A stretch of DNA of 64,000 nt, taken from CAVTAV01 sp963732795 (GTDB lineage: Bacteria; Pseudomonadota; Alphaproteobacteria; CAVTAV01). Below, piece by piece: positions 1 through 10,201 of the stretch; within the stretch, counting starts at the first letter, position 1, and every line of letters starts with the position of its first letter. The translations under genes were made by a program, and so were the position numbers. The notes beneath the pieces were generated by a model. It was not told where the DNA came from, did no database searches, and saw only the letters and a list, made by a program, of their open reading frames with translations. The stretch is from NCBI GenBank assembly GCA_963732795.1, contig CAVTAV010000004.1, forward strand, positions 193,685-257,684, written 5' to 3'.

Positions 1-446
1 TGAAGGCGTGCGAATGTTGTCGAACGTCAATCTGGAGCAGCACCCCGCTTTACAGGTGGTGCTGGTCGGCCAGCCCGAGCTCCTGGACAAGCTTCGATCG
101 CCGGACCTCGTGCAGCTCGCCCAGCGCGTCTCGATCGATTGCTATCTGGGCCCGCTCACCCGCGACGAGACCCGGGATTATATATGGCATCGGCTGCGCA
201 CGGTCGGCGCCAAGCAGGAGATCTTCGACGCTCGAGTCCTGCGACATCGTCCATGCTCATAGCGGCGGCATTCCGCGACTCGTCAACACGCTGTGCGACC
301 TGTCGCTGGTTTACGGATTTGCCGAGCAGCGCCAAGTCATCACGCCGGATATCGTGTGGTCGGTGGTCCGTGATCGCCAGGCGGTCGGCGTCATCCCGAT
401 CTCGGACCGCGCGGCGGCCGAGAACAAGCTGAGAAGCGGGGCCTGA
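1..446 (+). CDS. Exosortase-system-associated AAA ATPase (ExeA-like), C-terminal part, frameshifted
   Basis: This is the C-terminal end of a P-loop ATPase of the type found beside exosortase/PEP-CTERM loci. The visible text includes the sensor-like stretch 'VVLVGQPELLDKL' and the closing 'HSGGIPRLVNTLCD', both typical of ExeA-like and XrtA-associated ATPases. The 5' end lies outside the window. The frame that starts near position 8 breaks around 228-243; the family sequence continues one frame over, from about 243 to the TGA at 444-446. It lies 120 nt upstream of the exosortase gene on the same strand, which supports a role in exopolysaccharide/exosortase function. The family is fairly sure; its exact substrate is unknown. 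Confidence 0.75.
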   Translation, partial: KACECCRTSIWSSTPLYRWCWSASPSSWTSFDRRTSCSSPSASRSIAIWARSPATRPGIIYGIGCARSAPSRRSSTLESCDIVHAHSGGIPRLVNTLCDLSLVYGFAEQRQVITPDIVWSVVRDRQAVGVIPISDRAAAENKLRSGA

Positions 447-565
447 AGAACCCTGCGTGGAGAGAAAGCCGCCCGGGCAGATGCCTGACGGCGAGGGGGA
501 TGGGGAGCGTGTGGAAGCGCGTTAACCCCGGGGCCCTATAACGGCTCGTAGAGAGAGACGAGAGA

Positions 566-2155
566 ATGGCAATCGACGACGCCAAAGGTAGCCGTATCCG
601 GTCGGCGACAGGATTCCCTCTGTCCTGGGCCGGAGTCTGGCTCGCATCTGCTGTGGCGGTTGCTCTCCTGGGCGTGGTGTTCGGCGGCGGGATCGCGAAT
701 CTGATCCATCGCTGGACCGTCGAAGAGCAATATCAGCACGGATTCCTGATCCCGGTCGTAAGCGCCTTCCTGCTGTGGCAGCGCCGTGAGGCGATTGCCC
801 GGTCGGAGGTGGCGCCGAGCTGGTACGGCTGGGCGCTGGTGGCGATCGCGATGCTGTGTGCGATTCTCGGCCAACTCAGCGCGCTGTTCCTGCTCGCGCA
901 ATTGCCGATCGTCCTCGCCCTTTGGGGGCTGATCCTTGCTTCGGGCGGGAAGCAGATGGCGAAGGTCACCTTCGTCCCCATCCTGATCCTGGCGCTGGCC
1001 GTGCCGCTGCCCTATTTCATCGACGCGCTCCTGACCTGGCGGCTGCAGATCATCTCGTCGCAGCTCGGCGTCTGGCTGATCCGGCTGGCCGGCGTGCCGG
1101 TCTTTCTCGAAGGCAATGTGATCGATCTCGGGACCTTCAAGCTGCAAGTCGCCGAGGCGTGCAGCGGGCTGCGCTACATGTTCCCGCTTCTGAGCCTCTC
1201 CTTCATCGTCGCCTATATGTTCCGGGCGCCGATTTGGCAGCGGGTCGTCGTTTTCCTGTCCGCCGTTCCGATCACGATCCTGATGAACAGCGTACGCATC
1301 GGCATCGCCGGCATCCTGGTGCAGCATTTCGGGACCGAGGCGGCCGAGGGATTCATCCATGCCTTCGAGGGCTGGATCATCTTCATGGCCTGCACGGCGA
1401 TCCTGCTTCTTGAGGTCTGGCTGTTCAGCCGGGTCAGCCGGTCGGCCGGAGGCTGGACCGGCTTGTTGGCGCCGGTCTCGGGCGAGGCCGGCGAGCGAAT
1501 CTCCAATCCCGGCGCCTTGATTTCGGGACCGTTGATCGCCTCGATCGCCACCCTTGCTCTCGCCGCGGCGGCGATCCTCTATCTGCCCAATCGCCAGGAG
1601 ATCATTCCCGATCACACGCCGCTTGCGTCGTTCCCCCGGGAACTCGGCCAATGGCATGGCCAGCTGTCGCCGGTGAATTCGATCGACGCCACGGTGCTCA
1701 AGGCGGACGACACCCTGCTTGCGGACTATGCCGACGGCAGCGAGCCGCCGATCAATCTGTTCATCGCCTATTATGCCTCGCAGCGCCAAGGATCCTCGCC
1801 CCATTCGCCGCGCGTCTGCATGCCGGGCGGCGGCTGGGAGATCACCAATCTGCGGACGGAGAAACTCCAGATCGACGGCATGTCGATGCCGGTGATCAGC
1901 GCCCTGATCGAAAAGGACGGCGCGCGTCAATTCGTGATCTACTGGTATCTCGAACGCGGCCATGCGATGGCCGACGAGTTCTACAAGAAGTTCCGCCTGC
2001 TCGCCGACTCGATCATCAAGAACCGCTCCGACGGCGCCCTCGTCCGCCTGGTCACGCCCATGCCGGCCGGCGAGACCCTGCAGGCGGCCCACGAAAGACT
2101 GGTCAATTTCATAACCGTCCTGAACCCGCAATTGTCGAAGTTCATGCCGAAATGA
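566..2155 (+). CDS. Exosortase fused to an EpsI domain (XrtD/XrtA type)
   Basis: A 529-residue inner-membrane transpeptidase-like protein. About the first 300 residues are multi-pass exosortase; the rest is a periplasmic EpsI (DUF3485) domain containing 'SPRVCMPGGGWEI' and 'DGALVRLVTP'. The expected catalytic triad is present: Cys199 in 'AEACSGLR', Arg244 in 'NSVRIG' and His265 in 'HAFEGW'. By family knowledge it cleaves C-terminal PEP-CTERM-like sorting signals and attaches the proteins to the envelope. The EpsI wording resembles the VPLPA-CTERM-specific XrtD more than XrtA, but I cannot separate the two with certainty. The gene is intact, and its stop overlaps the next start by ATGA. Confidence 0.9.
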   Translation: MAIDDAKGSRIRSATGFPLSWAGVWLASAVAVALLGVVFGGGIANLIHRWTVEEQYQHGFLIPVVSAFLLWQRREAIARSEVAPSWYGWALVAIAMLCAILGQLSALFLLAQLPIVLALWGLILASGGKQMAKVTFVPILILALAVPLPYFIDALLTWRLQIISSQLGVWLIRLAGVPVFLEGNVIDLGTFKLQVAEACSGLRYMFPLLSLSFIVAYMFRAPIWQRVVVFLSAVPITILMNSVRIGIAGILVQHFGTEAAEGFIHAFEGWIIFMACTAILLLEVWLFSRVSRSAGGWTGLLAPVSGEAGERISNPGALISGPLIASIATLALAAAAILYLPNRQEIIPDHTPLASFPRELGQWHGQLSPVNSIDATVLKADDTLLADYADGSEPPINLFIAYYASQRQGSSPHSPRVCMPGGGWEITNLRTEKLQIDGMSMPVISALIEKDGARQFVIYWYLERGHAMADEFYKKFRLLADSIIKNRSDGALVRLVTPMPAGETLQAAHERLVNFITVLNPQLSKFMPK

Positions 2156-3063
2156 CCGCGATCGAAAAAACGATGCCGTCTCACGAAGATGCCGCCATCC
2201 CCTGCGCCTGGCAGGGAGACAGCTTCATGATCGAAGGCGGCGCGGCGCGGCGCGCGGGCGCCGAACGCGCGGCGGTCTACCGCGCGAACCGGCCGTTCCC
2301 TCACATCGTCATCGACCGCTTCATCGATCCCAAAGCGCTCGACCGCCTGCTCGACGAATTCGACGCCCATCGGGCGCTGAACTCGAAGAGCTTCGACCGC
2401 GCCCAGGAGCGCTTCAAGACGCAGATCGCGCCGATCGAAAGCACGAGCCCCTTCGTCCGCACCTTTTTCGCCGAGCTGAACGGCGCGAATTTCCTGCGCT
2501 TTCTGGAGGAAATGACCGGGATCGAGGGGCTGCTGCCGGACCCCTATTTCGTCGGCGGCGGCTTTCACGAAATCCAGCGCGGCGGCAAGCTCGACGTTCA
2601 CAGCGATTTCAACATCAACCCCCAGCTCAAGCTGGTCCGCCGACTCAATCTGCTGATCTATCTCAACAAGGACTGGGCGCCGGAATACGGCGGCGACCTC
2701 GAGCTCTGGGACAAATCGATGCGCCGATGCGAAGTGAAGGTCTCGCCGGTGTTCAATCGCGCCGTGATCTTCAACACCGACCTGAACAGCCTGCACGGCC
2801 ATCCCGATCCCCTGAATTGCCCGGAGGACCGCTCGCGCCGCTCGGTCGCCCTCTATTATTACACGAGCCCCGAAGAGGGCCTGGCCAAGGTGACGCCGCG
2901 AACGACCGTCTTCCGCGCCCGCCCGGGGACGAAGGACGAGACCGATTGGACCGTCCGCCTCGCGCATCTCGGCCAGGATTGGGTGCCGCCGGCGCTCTAT
3001 CGCCTGTGGCGTCGGGCGGCCGGGAAGCTGCGGCGGGCGACGCGGAAGACGAACGGCAAATAA
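2152..3063 (+). CDS. 2-oxoglutarate/Fe(II)-dependent oxygenase (prolyl 4-hydroxylase-like)
   Basis: A 303-residue cytosolic protein with the double-stranded beta-helix iron site: His150 and Asp152 in 'DVHSDFN', the distal His215 in 'NSLHGHPDPL', and an Arg in 'RRSVALYYY' that would bind 2-oxoglutarate. I chose the ATG at 2152, which overlaps the exosortase stop by four bases and so implies translational coupling; the frame stays open further upstream but inside the exosortase gene. Such enzymes hydroxylate proteins or small molecules. The coupling suggests a role tied to exopolysaccharide or sorted-protein maturation, but the substrate cannot be read from the sequence. Confidence 0.85.
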   Translation: MTAIEKTMPSHEDAAIPCAWQGDSFMIEGGAARRAGAERAAVYRANRPFPHIVIDRFIDPKALDRLLDEFDAHRALNSKSFDRAQERFKTQIAPIESTSPFVRTFFAELNGANFLRFLEEMTGIEGLLPDPYFVGGGFHEIQRGGKLDVHSDFNINPQLKLVRRLNLLIYLNKDWAPEYGGDLELWDKSMRRCEVKVSPVFNRAVIFNTDLNSLHGHPDPLNCPEDRSRRSVALYYYTSPEEGLAKVTPRTTVFRARPGTKDETDWTVRLAHLGQDWVPPALYRLWRRAAGKLRRATRKTNGK

Positions 3064-3098
3064 GGGGCACACGGTCGCCAGATGTCGGATCAGATCGC

Positions 3099-4361
3099 AT
3101 GAAGATCGCCTACAAGGCACCCTACTGGCCCCCCGAGGGACCGACCACACATGCGCCGAACGGCATCGTCTCCTATCTTGGCGGAACTCGTGCCGGCGGT
3201 CCAGGCGCTGGGGCATGAGGTCTTCGTCGTAACGGCAAACGTCGCCGGTCCGACCGATGGCTGCCAGGTGTTTCGAGTCGAACGAACCGGCGCTAATGGC
3301 CCTTTTGGCCGGCATTTGGAGCCGTGCGCTAAATCGTTGGGACCGGAGCTACGCGGTTTACCGGGCCGGCGCCGGCCCAATGTCGGCCGCCTTCAAGACG
3401 CTCGTCGAACGGGAAGGCATCGACATCATCGAAATGGAAGAAACCTACGGATGGTGCCGAAAGGTGATAAGCGATGTCCCCGTGCCCGTGGTCGTGAGGA
3501 TGCATGGACCATACTTCATGAAGGCCAATATGATCGACCCGCGGGTCGACGTCCACAATGCGTCCAGAAACAAGCGCGAAGGGCTCGGCCTCAGGGCGGC
3601 CTGGCGCCATTGCCGCCCCGTCGCGAGCATATGCTGGACGTTGCGTTCCGACTATTTCGGCCTGTCCGGACATCCACCAAGCGGCCATTCCAAATCCGGT
3701 CACCGCCGGCGAATGAGGCCGACATATGGTCCACTCGAGACGTGTAACCGCAACGAATTCTATTCGTCGGCTGGGCGAATTGGCGGAAGGGCGGCGACCT
3801 GGTCATTCGGGCGTTCGACCGTCTTGTTCGCGAGAACAACAAGCTGACATTGCATTTCGTCGGCCCCAACAGCGGCTTCCAGGACGAGAGGGAGACAACC
3901 ATGCTCTTGAGGACGATTGTTCTCGACGGAAACGTCGCCTGAAGCGCGCGAGCGTATCCGATTTTATGGCCCGCTTCCGTCTAAGCAAGATCGCGCCGCT
4001 CCGGCGCCGCAATGCTTCGTTACTCTCGTTTTCTCCCGATACGAGAATTTCGGCGACGTCTGCATGGAGGCCTTGCGCCAGGGCTCGCCACTGGTCGCCA
4101 CCAATGTCGGGCGGCGATCCCGGAAATCGTTCGCGACGACGAAAACGGCTTGCTTGCGAGCCCGACGAGCTCGACGAGCTCGACATGCAAAGGTGCAGCT
4201 TCTGTTGGATCAACCGGAGCTGGCGTCCAGACTTGGGCGCGCCGGCTGGGAAGATTGCCGGACGCCGCTTCGATCCCATCGACAGTGGCCCAGACGGACC
4301 GTGGACTTCTATCGAGACAGTTCTCGACCAACGGCACGCGCCGATAGGCAAGACCGGGTAG
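3099..4361 (+). pseudogene. Glycosyltransferase family 4/1, broken by several frameshifts
   Basis: Starting at the ATG at 3099 ('MKIAYKAPYWPPEGPTTH') the sequence reads like a GT-B glycosyltransferase, but it jumps frame at least five times. In-family pieces appear in turn: 'LAELVPAVQALGHEVFVVTAN' split near 3180, 'PVPVVVRMHGPYF' near 3480, 'ILFVGWANWRKGGDLVIRAF' near 3760, 'YENFGDVCMEALRQGSPLVAT' near 4035, and 'DQPELASRLGRAGW' near 4210. No single frame covers the protein. The end is uncertain; the TAG at 4359-4361 is used because the next gene starts at 4369. It may be truly decayed or the victim of consensus errors. Each residue string quoted here is a short excerpt. Confidence 0.6.
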
Positions 4362-4368
4362 AGTTCGA

Positions 4369-5944
4369 ATGGCCCCCGACGTTTCCGGAGCGATATTCGC
4401 CCTTTTCAGCATCGGCTGCGCGTTCCTCGTCTGTCGGTTCATGCTCTTTCGCGGCAGAACCACGGTCTATTTCGTCTGCTGGGGCGCGTTCGCGATCTGC
4501 ATCTTCTTCGTTCACAACCCCGTCGTGTTCCTGTTTCTAGTGACTGCGATCATCGCGGGCGCGGTCATTCATCACCGGAATTCAGTTTCGCTGTTTACGG
4601 CGATTTTCCCCGCCGTCCCCCCGACCATGGGGATGATGATACCCTTCCCTGGACTGAACTACCTCTTGATCCTGAATTACGCGCGCTTGGCGATCATCGC
4701 GCTGCTGGCGCCGGCGTCGATCGCCACGCTGGGATCGCCACGGGTACGCGGAAACCGAGGCATTGCGACAGACCGCCTCGTCTTCCTCCTGTTTGCCATC
4801 GTCGTCCTTCTCGGCTTTCGCGGGACGTCGTTCACGGATGCATTGCGCAGCGGGTTCTACGCGTTGCTGGTGATGATACTGCCGTATCTCGCCTTCAGCC
4901 GGACGATTGCGAACAAGGCCGGCCTCATCGAGATCATGAAGGCGTTCGTCGTTTTGTCCGTGATCCTGTGTTTTATCCTCTTCATGGTCCAACTTCAAGC
5001 GATGGGATTTCTACACATTCGGCTGCCCAAATTCTGGACGCCAGCCCTTCGCGGTTCGGCATACCGGCGCTGGCAACGCTTTCATGGGTCCTTTGATGCG
5101 GGCGGATGTAACGCTCAATCCGCAACTGATGGCCTTCGTCTTCACCGCCGCCGCACTGTTTCTCGAGTACATGCGGATTCCGCTGAGGATGAGGACGAGA
5201 AGCGTGCGCGTCGCCCAACTCCTATTGCTCGTCGGCACGATCGCCACAACGGGACGCGGCGGCTGGCTCGGCGCCCTGGTGGCCGTCCTGGCTTACGGCG
5301 TCCTGACGACGCGAAACCGCGCGCTCACGGCGATTGCCTGGGCCGGCATTATCTTCATTTCGGGCTTCCTCGCCTTCGCGCTCCTAAATCACGGCAATCT
5401 CTATTTTCTCGACCCCCGCGGGACCTTCAAATACCGCGTCGACCTGATCTTCAACTCGTTCGACGCCATCTCCCAGAACCCGATATTCGGCTCGTCGACC
5501 TATCTGAACAACGAGGCCCTCCAGGCCAGCCGTCAGGGCCAGGGAATCATCGACGTCGTGAACGCCTATCTCGGCATCGCGCTGCAATACGGTCTGGTAA
5601 CGGCGGCCATCTACGTGTCGATGTTCGCCGTGACCATGAGGGGCCTTCTCAAGACAGCAAAGAGGCTGAAGCGGCTCAGGGCGCGCGACGAGGAGAACCT
5701 CTGCTACCTCATGGTTTCGATCCTGCTCGGCTACATGGCCTTCCTCGGCACGATCAGCACCGTCTCGTTGATCGAGCACTACATCTATATCTTCCTGGGG
5801 CTGTCGGTCGGCACGCTCAGGCTGGCCCAGGCAACGGTGCGACAGGTTCGCCGGGACAAGGCCGAGGCGGCGGCGGAAGAGCCGGATGTCTCTATGGGTC
5901 GCGGCCTGCCAAATCCTGCAACACGCGTTCGAATGCTGCCGTAG
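4369..5944 (+). CDS. O-antigen ligase/polymerase-like membrane protein (Wzy type), frameshifted
   Basis: A strongly hydrophobic multi-pass protein of about 520 residues. The first half runs from the ATG at 4369 to about 5050; the second continues one frame over from about 5084 ('LNPQLMAFVFTAAALF'). The second half has the 'TTGRGGWLGALVAVLA' stretch and a long periplasmic loop with 'FNSFDAISQNPIFGSSTYL', both common in Wzy/WaaL-type polymerases. One indel near 5050-5084 explains the break. By context it would polymerise or ligate lipid-linked repeat units in the inner membrane. The C-terminus overlaps the end of the convergent minus-strand glycosyltransferase. Confidence 0.7.
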
Positions 5945-6981
5945 CCTCATCCCAGGTGCAGCGTGCCGCCGTTTCATAGGCGGCATCCGACATCGCGCGC
6001 CAGCGCTCGGGCGGCATTTGCAGAACCTCCTGGGCGCGCGCCGCGAGGCCATCGACATCGCCGACGCCAAGCAGAAATCCGTTCCGTCCCTCGGCGATGA
6101 TATCGGCCGGTCCGCCGATCCTCGTCGAGACCACCGGACACCGGCAGGCCATGGCCTCGAGAAACGGCAGATAAAAGCCCTCCGGAGAGCTCGTGCAGAG
6201 CCAGACATCGCATTGAGCATAGATGTCTTTGATCCGGTCCTGCGCGGGCCGGAGATGGAATTCGGCGTAGGGTGGCACGGGCAGGTCGCGGGTCGGCCCC
6301 GTCGCGCCGAATATCAGGACGCGAAGATCCGGGATCGACTGCTGAACTTTCTCGATAACGGCCAGCCCGTCGGCAAGCCGCTTCGCCGACGTCGCCGAAT
6401 ACAGAAGCCCAATAGTCGGGCGCACATTCTTTTTTCGCGGCGGAGCGCTGAATTGCGCCATGTCGACACCGTTATGCACGACCATGACATTTAAATCGCC
6501 ATCGAGATCTGCCATCGTCTCCTGCAGCCAACTCGACACCACAATCTTTGGAAATGGCAGGCGATACGTCGCCTCGACGCGCGACCGGTCTAGATGCGGC
6601 CCGACCTCATGACCTTGCACGAAATAGACCTTGCGTCCCTTGGAGGGACCAAGCCCGCTCGCCCATTCCGCCGTCATCCACCAAGTCGCAACGACCACGT
6701 CGCCATCAGGCACGTCGGCATCCACCACCGGCCGGTGCCGTTCGATCTGAACGACGCTGGGCGGCGCTATTCCTGAAATGCGTATCGTCCTCGCGAACCT
6801 GCGGCCAGCCCCGCCCCCTCAGCAAGGAGCGCAACTTGGCTGTCAACGGAGGACGGGGCTGCCGGCCCGTAACCACCGTGACCTCATGCCTTCGCCGCGC
6901 CAGCCGATCCGCATAGATCGCAATGACCTTGTTGCCGCCGGAGAGATTGTGGTTGATCAGGAGGAAGGTAATCTTCATCAC
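5892..6981 (-). CDS. Glycosyltransferase family 4 (GT-B fold), frameshifted
   Basis: The N-terminal part ('MKITFLLINHNLSGGNKVI', starting at 6978 or 6981) and the main body (from about 6775 down to 5892) are in different frames; one indel near 6775-6785 joins them as 'GIAPPSVVQIERHRPVVDAD'. The body shows the GT4 pattern: 'KIVVSSWLQETM' before the nucleotide-sugar domain, then 'VWLCTSSPEGFYLPFLEAMA' and 'GGPADIIAEGRNGFLL', with the E-x7-E type donor-binding loop. It would transfer a sugar to a lipid-linked exopolysaccharide precursor at the inner membrane. It begins a minus-strand block inside a plus-strand locus. Confidence 0.75.
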
Positions 6982-7027
6982 GGGATCCGGGACCGACTAA
7001 GCGCACATGGCGCCATGCCCCATGGGG

Positions 7028-7948
7028 TTAGTGACCGCGCAGCACACAGGCTGCTAACCTCCAGTTTTCGAGCGAGAAGGGCGCGCGCGAAAGAGCTTGC
7101 CAGGCATGTTTTCGCGCAGTCCGCACATAGCCGGCGCCGAGCGCTCTCCAACCCACGACGCGGTGGAGGTCGGTCCGAGAGATCGGTCGTGGCATCTCGC
7201 GCGCAAGCAAGGGCTCTAACCCGCGGCGATGCCGAGCGTTCTGAACCGCCCTGGTCGCCAATTGAAATTGCAGTCCTAGACGCCTGACGCCGGCCGTTCC
7301 GAAGTGCCGTCTGTAGTCCAAGAGAACCTCCGTCAGGTTTGCCAGCCTTCCGACCTCGGCCAGACGAAGGAAAAGATCCAAATCTTGGGCATGCGGGAAC
7401 TCTTCATTGTAACCGCCCACCCGTTCTAGAACGGATTTGCGCATCATAACCGACGGGTGACAAATGCTGCCGCCCCGACCTAGAAGGTGGGCGGCGTCGA
7501 TTTTCTCGTGGGTGAAGTTAGTTACGTATTCCGCGATCGGCCAGCCTTCGGGATCGATGAGCATAGCGTTGGTGCCCACGGCAACGCACTCGGGGTGCGC
7601 TGCCAGATACGCGACCTGTTTTTCGAACCGTGTTGGATGGGATATATCGTCGGCGTCCATACGCGCGATATACTCTCCTCCGGATAGTGCAATCATCTCG
7701 TTGAGAGAGGGAACGATGCCGCGGTTCTCACGAGTTATGACGCGAACGCGCCGATCCCGCACTTCGTAGCTTCTGAGAATTTCAGGTGAACGGTCGGTAC
7801 TGCCGTCGTCTAGCACCAAGAGCTCAAATTCGTCGTAGGTCTGCGCCAAGATGCTGTCGATGGCTTCACTTACATAGGGCTCTCCATTGCATACGGGCAT
7901 TAGCACCGACACGAATGGTCTGGCACTGTCGTCGAATTGAGCGTTCAC
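7028..7948 (-). CDS. Glycosyltransferase family 2
   Basis: A complete 306-residue GT-A enzyme. It begins 'FVSVLMPVCNGEPYVSEAI', followed by the nucleotide-binding 'LLVLDDGSTDRSPEIL', the metal-binding DxD motif in 'YIARMDADDISHPTR', and the acceptor-side 'NEEFPHAQDLDLFLRLAEVG'. The start is the ATG at 7948. It probably adds a sugar to the growing exopolysaccharide unit. Its substrate is not predictable. It sits between the GT4 gene and the FkbM gene in the minus-strand block. Confidence 0.88.
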   Translation of the reverse strand: MNAQFDDSARPFVSVLMPVCNGEPYVSEAIDSILAQTYDEFELLVLDDGSTDRSPEILRSYEVRDRRVRVITRENRGIVPSLNEMIALSGGEYIARMDADDISHPTRFEKQVAYLAAHPECVAVGTNAMLIDPEGWPIAEYVTNFTHEKIDAAHLLGRGGSICHPSVMMRKSVLERVGGYNEEFPHAQDLDLFLRLAEVGRLANLTEVLLDYRRHFGTAGVRRLGLQFQLATRAVQNARHRRGLEPLLAREMPRPISRTDLHRVVGWRALGAGYVRTARKHAWQALSRAPFSLENWRLAACVLRGH

Positions 7949-7995
7949 GTCACTATGCCCTCGACGAAGACTACAATGATGTCTTCAAGCTGATC

Positions 7996-8847
7996 TCAAA
8001 TTTTGTTGGAAATAGAAAAAATATTCTCGCCTCTATACAGGAAGTCTCGATCGACTTGCGAATGCCATTGTAGAAAAGACCGGCTGGTGGCTTCTTTGGG
8101 GTACTTCCAATCATGAAGCTCGACGATAATCAGTGGAAAACGGTCGAACGTGGCGTGCCAAGATTGAAACGCCTCCGTTTCAGCGCCTTCTATGTCTAAC
8201 TTAAGAATAAATGGCGTTCCCTCTTGAAGATTCACGAGGTCTTAAATCGTGTACCCACGTATATGATCGATTGCTTCGCCCGTGGCCTTCCGGTCCGCCC
8301 GGTAGCCCCATTCTCCCGTGCCATGATCGAGCAAAGGCACCGACCCCGCCTCACCAGCGATCGCCCCACGAATAAGCGTTACGTTGTCCAATGCTTGAGC
8401 GTTCTTTTCGAGCAACTCAAAATTATTTGCCTCGGGCTCAACCGCGATGACGCGCGAGCGTGGGTAGTTCAATTTAAACCACCCAACCGAGGCGCCTATG
8501 TTGGCGCCACAATCGATGATGAGCGGTTCGCGACAGGCTTCATAGGTGCGTTGAATTTCCGGAAATCTAGCCATCCATTTCAAAGAATAGTCCTCATTTA
8601 TGAGGATCTGTTGGATTACACCCAGATCTGCGCCAACGTCTCGATGATAGAACCAGAGACTGTCGTTAATAAGAAGCCTATCTGGCTTCCTCTTGGAAAT
8701 CGTTATAGATTTTCTGGCGCTCGTTCGTCTAGCGCCACCCAGGATACGTTTTACGCTCCACACAAGAATTGGCGGCAAGATCGCCTTTAGAGCGGCCTTT
8801 GTACGTCTTTTCAATGTATTGAACTTTGGCCCAAATGAAGTGTGCAT
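7996..8847 (-). pseudogene. FkbM-family methyltransferase with an internal in-frame stop
   Basis: The first 201 codons (8847 to 8245) hold the SAM-binding 'PLIIDCGANIGASVGWF' and 'VIAVEPEANNFELL'. A TAA at 8244-8242 then interrupts the frame. The same frame continues without any shift as 'DLVNLQEGTPFILKLDIEG', the usual FkbM second half, to a stop at 7996. The break therefore looks like a base substitution and not an indel, unlike the other damaged genes here. Codons before and after the stop ('GYTI' then 'DLV') match the common 'TI-acidic-DL' pattern, so a GAA-to-TAA change is plausible. The base composition is visibly AT-richer than its surroundings. If functional, it would O-methylate a sugar. 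Confidence 0.75.
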
Positions 8848-8868
8848 TGGAAAAACTCCCCAAATACT

Positions 8869-10201
8869 TCAAAAGTTCAAGAAATAGGTAGCGCACCCGC
8901 CAACTGCGATAAAACCGACGGCAAGGATGTCCGTCCAGGGCGACAACATCTGACTGCGCCTGGCTGCAACTGCGGCAATCGCGTAGGCGCAGAGATTTCC
9001 GACCGCGGTACCGATCAGCATTCCTTGGACGTATCCAAAATAGTATCCCGCAGAAAGTCCTGTAATTCGCAGAACCATTGAGGTTCCGCTCAAAAGGAAG
9101 AGCATCCTGGCGTTTCCCATTGCCGCGAAGCCACTTCCATACAACATCGGCACAATGCGGATGGCACTATCGATCGCCATAATGGCGAGATAAGGGCCGG
9201 CTTCTGCGTATCTCGAGTCGTAGAGCAAGTTGATTAAAGGCAGGGCGAACAGCGAAAGTCCCACAAAGACCGGCAGGATCAGTATCAGTATGCGAATACG
9301 CAGCCGGTTGAGCGTGCGTCGAAACTGTTGCCACTGCTCTCGGCTCGTCATAGACAGCTTCGGGAAGGCCACGGAACTGGAAAACCGAGAACTGAGATCG
9401 ACCATGGCGGACGCAAACATGCCCGCGATAGAGAGATATCCGAGGGTCTGGACGGGGACGAGCGCGCCCTGAATCGCCTGAATGCCTTTGCCGCCGACAT
9501 AAGAGACAATCGTCGTCAGGAAGATCCAGCGGCCGAACCGATAGAGCGAGCCCAAGGCCTTGCGCTCGATGTGGAAGGCGTGGCGATGCCAGGGGAGCGC
9601 AATGTGCCCGAGAATGGTGCCGACCAGCACGCCGATCACGCTGCCGGCGACCAGCGCCCAGACGGAACTGAAAATCCACGCGAGCAGGATCGTGACCGCC
9701 GTGGTCGCCACCTGGTTGGCAATGCCGACTATCGTGATCCGGCCGAGCCAGAGCTTGCGGTTCGCGGTCGCGATGGCCATCGACTGGAAGCCGGAGATCG
9801 CGGCGGACGATCCGGCAACGCAGAGCATCGGAAACAGAAGCGGCTGGCCGTATATCTTCGAGACCGGCCAGGCGATGATGCAGGCGACCGCCCAAAGCCC
9901 GAAACCCGCGCAGGATATGAATCGTCCAGGCGGTATTGAGAAAGGCCGGATCCTCGCCGCGCTCGTTCTGGATGATGGCGGCCCGGGTTCCGACATCGCT
10001 GAACATCGCAAGCCCGACGAGAAACGTCGTCACCAGCGCCATGAGGCCGAACGCCTCGGGGAACAGGAGACGCGTCAGAATCAGGTTGCTGATCAGCCGG
10101 ATGACCTGGCCGACGCCGTAGCCGCCGAAGGTCCAGAGCGAGGCGCGGATGACCGGTCGTTTCAGATAGGACGAGAACACAGGGAAATTTACGGCCCTCA
10201 A
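8869..10201 (-). CDS. Polysaccharide flippase of the MOP superfamily (Wzx-like), frameshifted
   Basis: A multi-pass membrane protein of about 440 residues. The N-terminal part reads 'SLWTFGGYGVGQVIRLISN' and continues to about 9910; the rest resumes one frame over with 'GLWAVACIIAWPVSKIYG' and ends at 8869. One indel near 9905-9915 explains this. The layout of roughly 12 hydrophobic stretches and the opening motif are typical of Wzx/RfbX flippases, which move undecaprenyl-linked oligosaccharides across the inner membrane. The only start in frame before 'RAVNFPVF' is TTG at 10201, so the true N-terminus is uncertain. Confidence 0.78.

Noticed and set aside
536..2131. 531-codon open frame opposite the exosortase gene
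   Set aside because: Its translation is rich in Arg, Asp, Glu and Gly without domains; it is the mirror of a GC-rich gene whose catalytic motifs are all on the plus strand.
3099..4361. Programmed frameshifting as the reason for broken genes
   Set aside because: No shared slippery sequence or downstream structure; breaks fall at varied sites in many unrelated genes.
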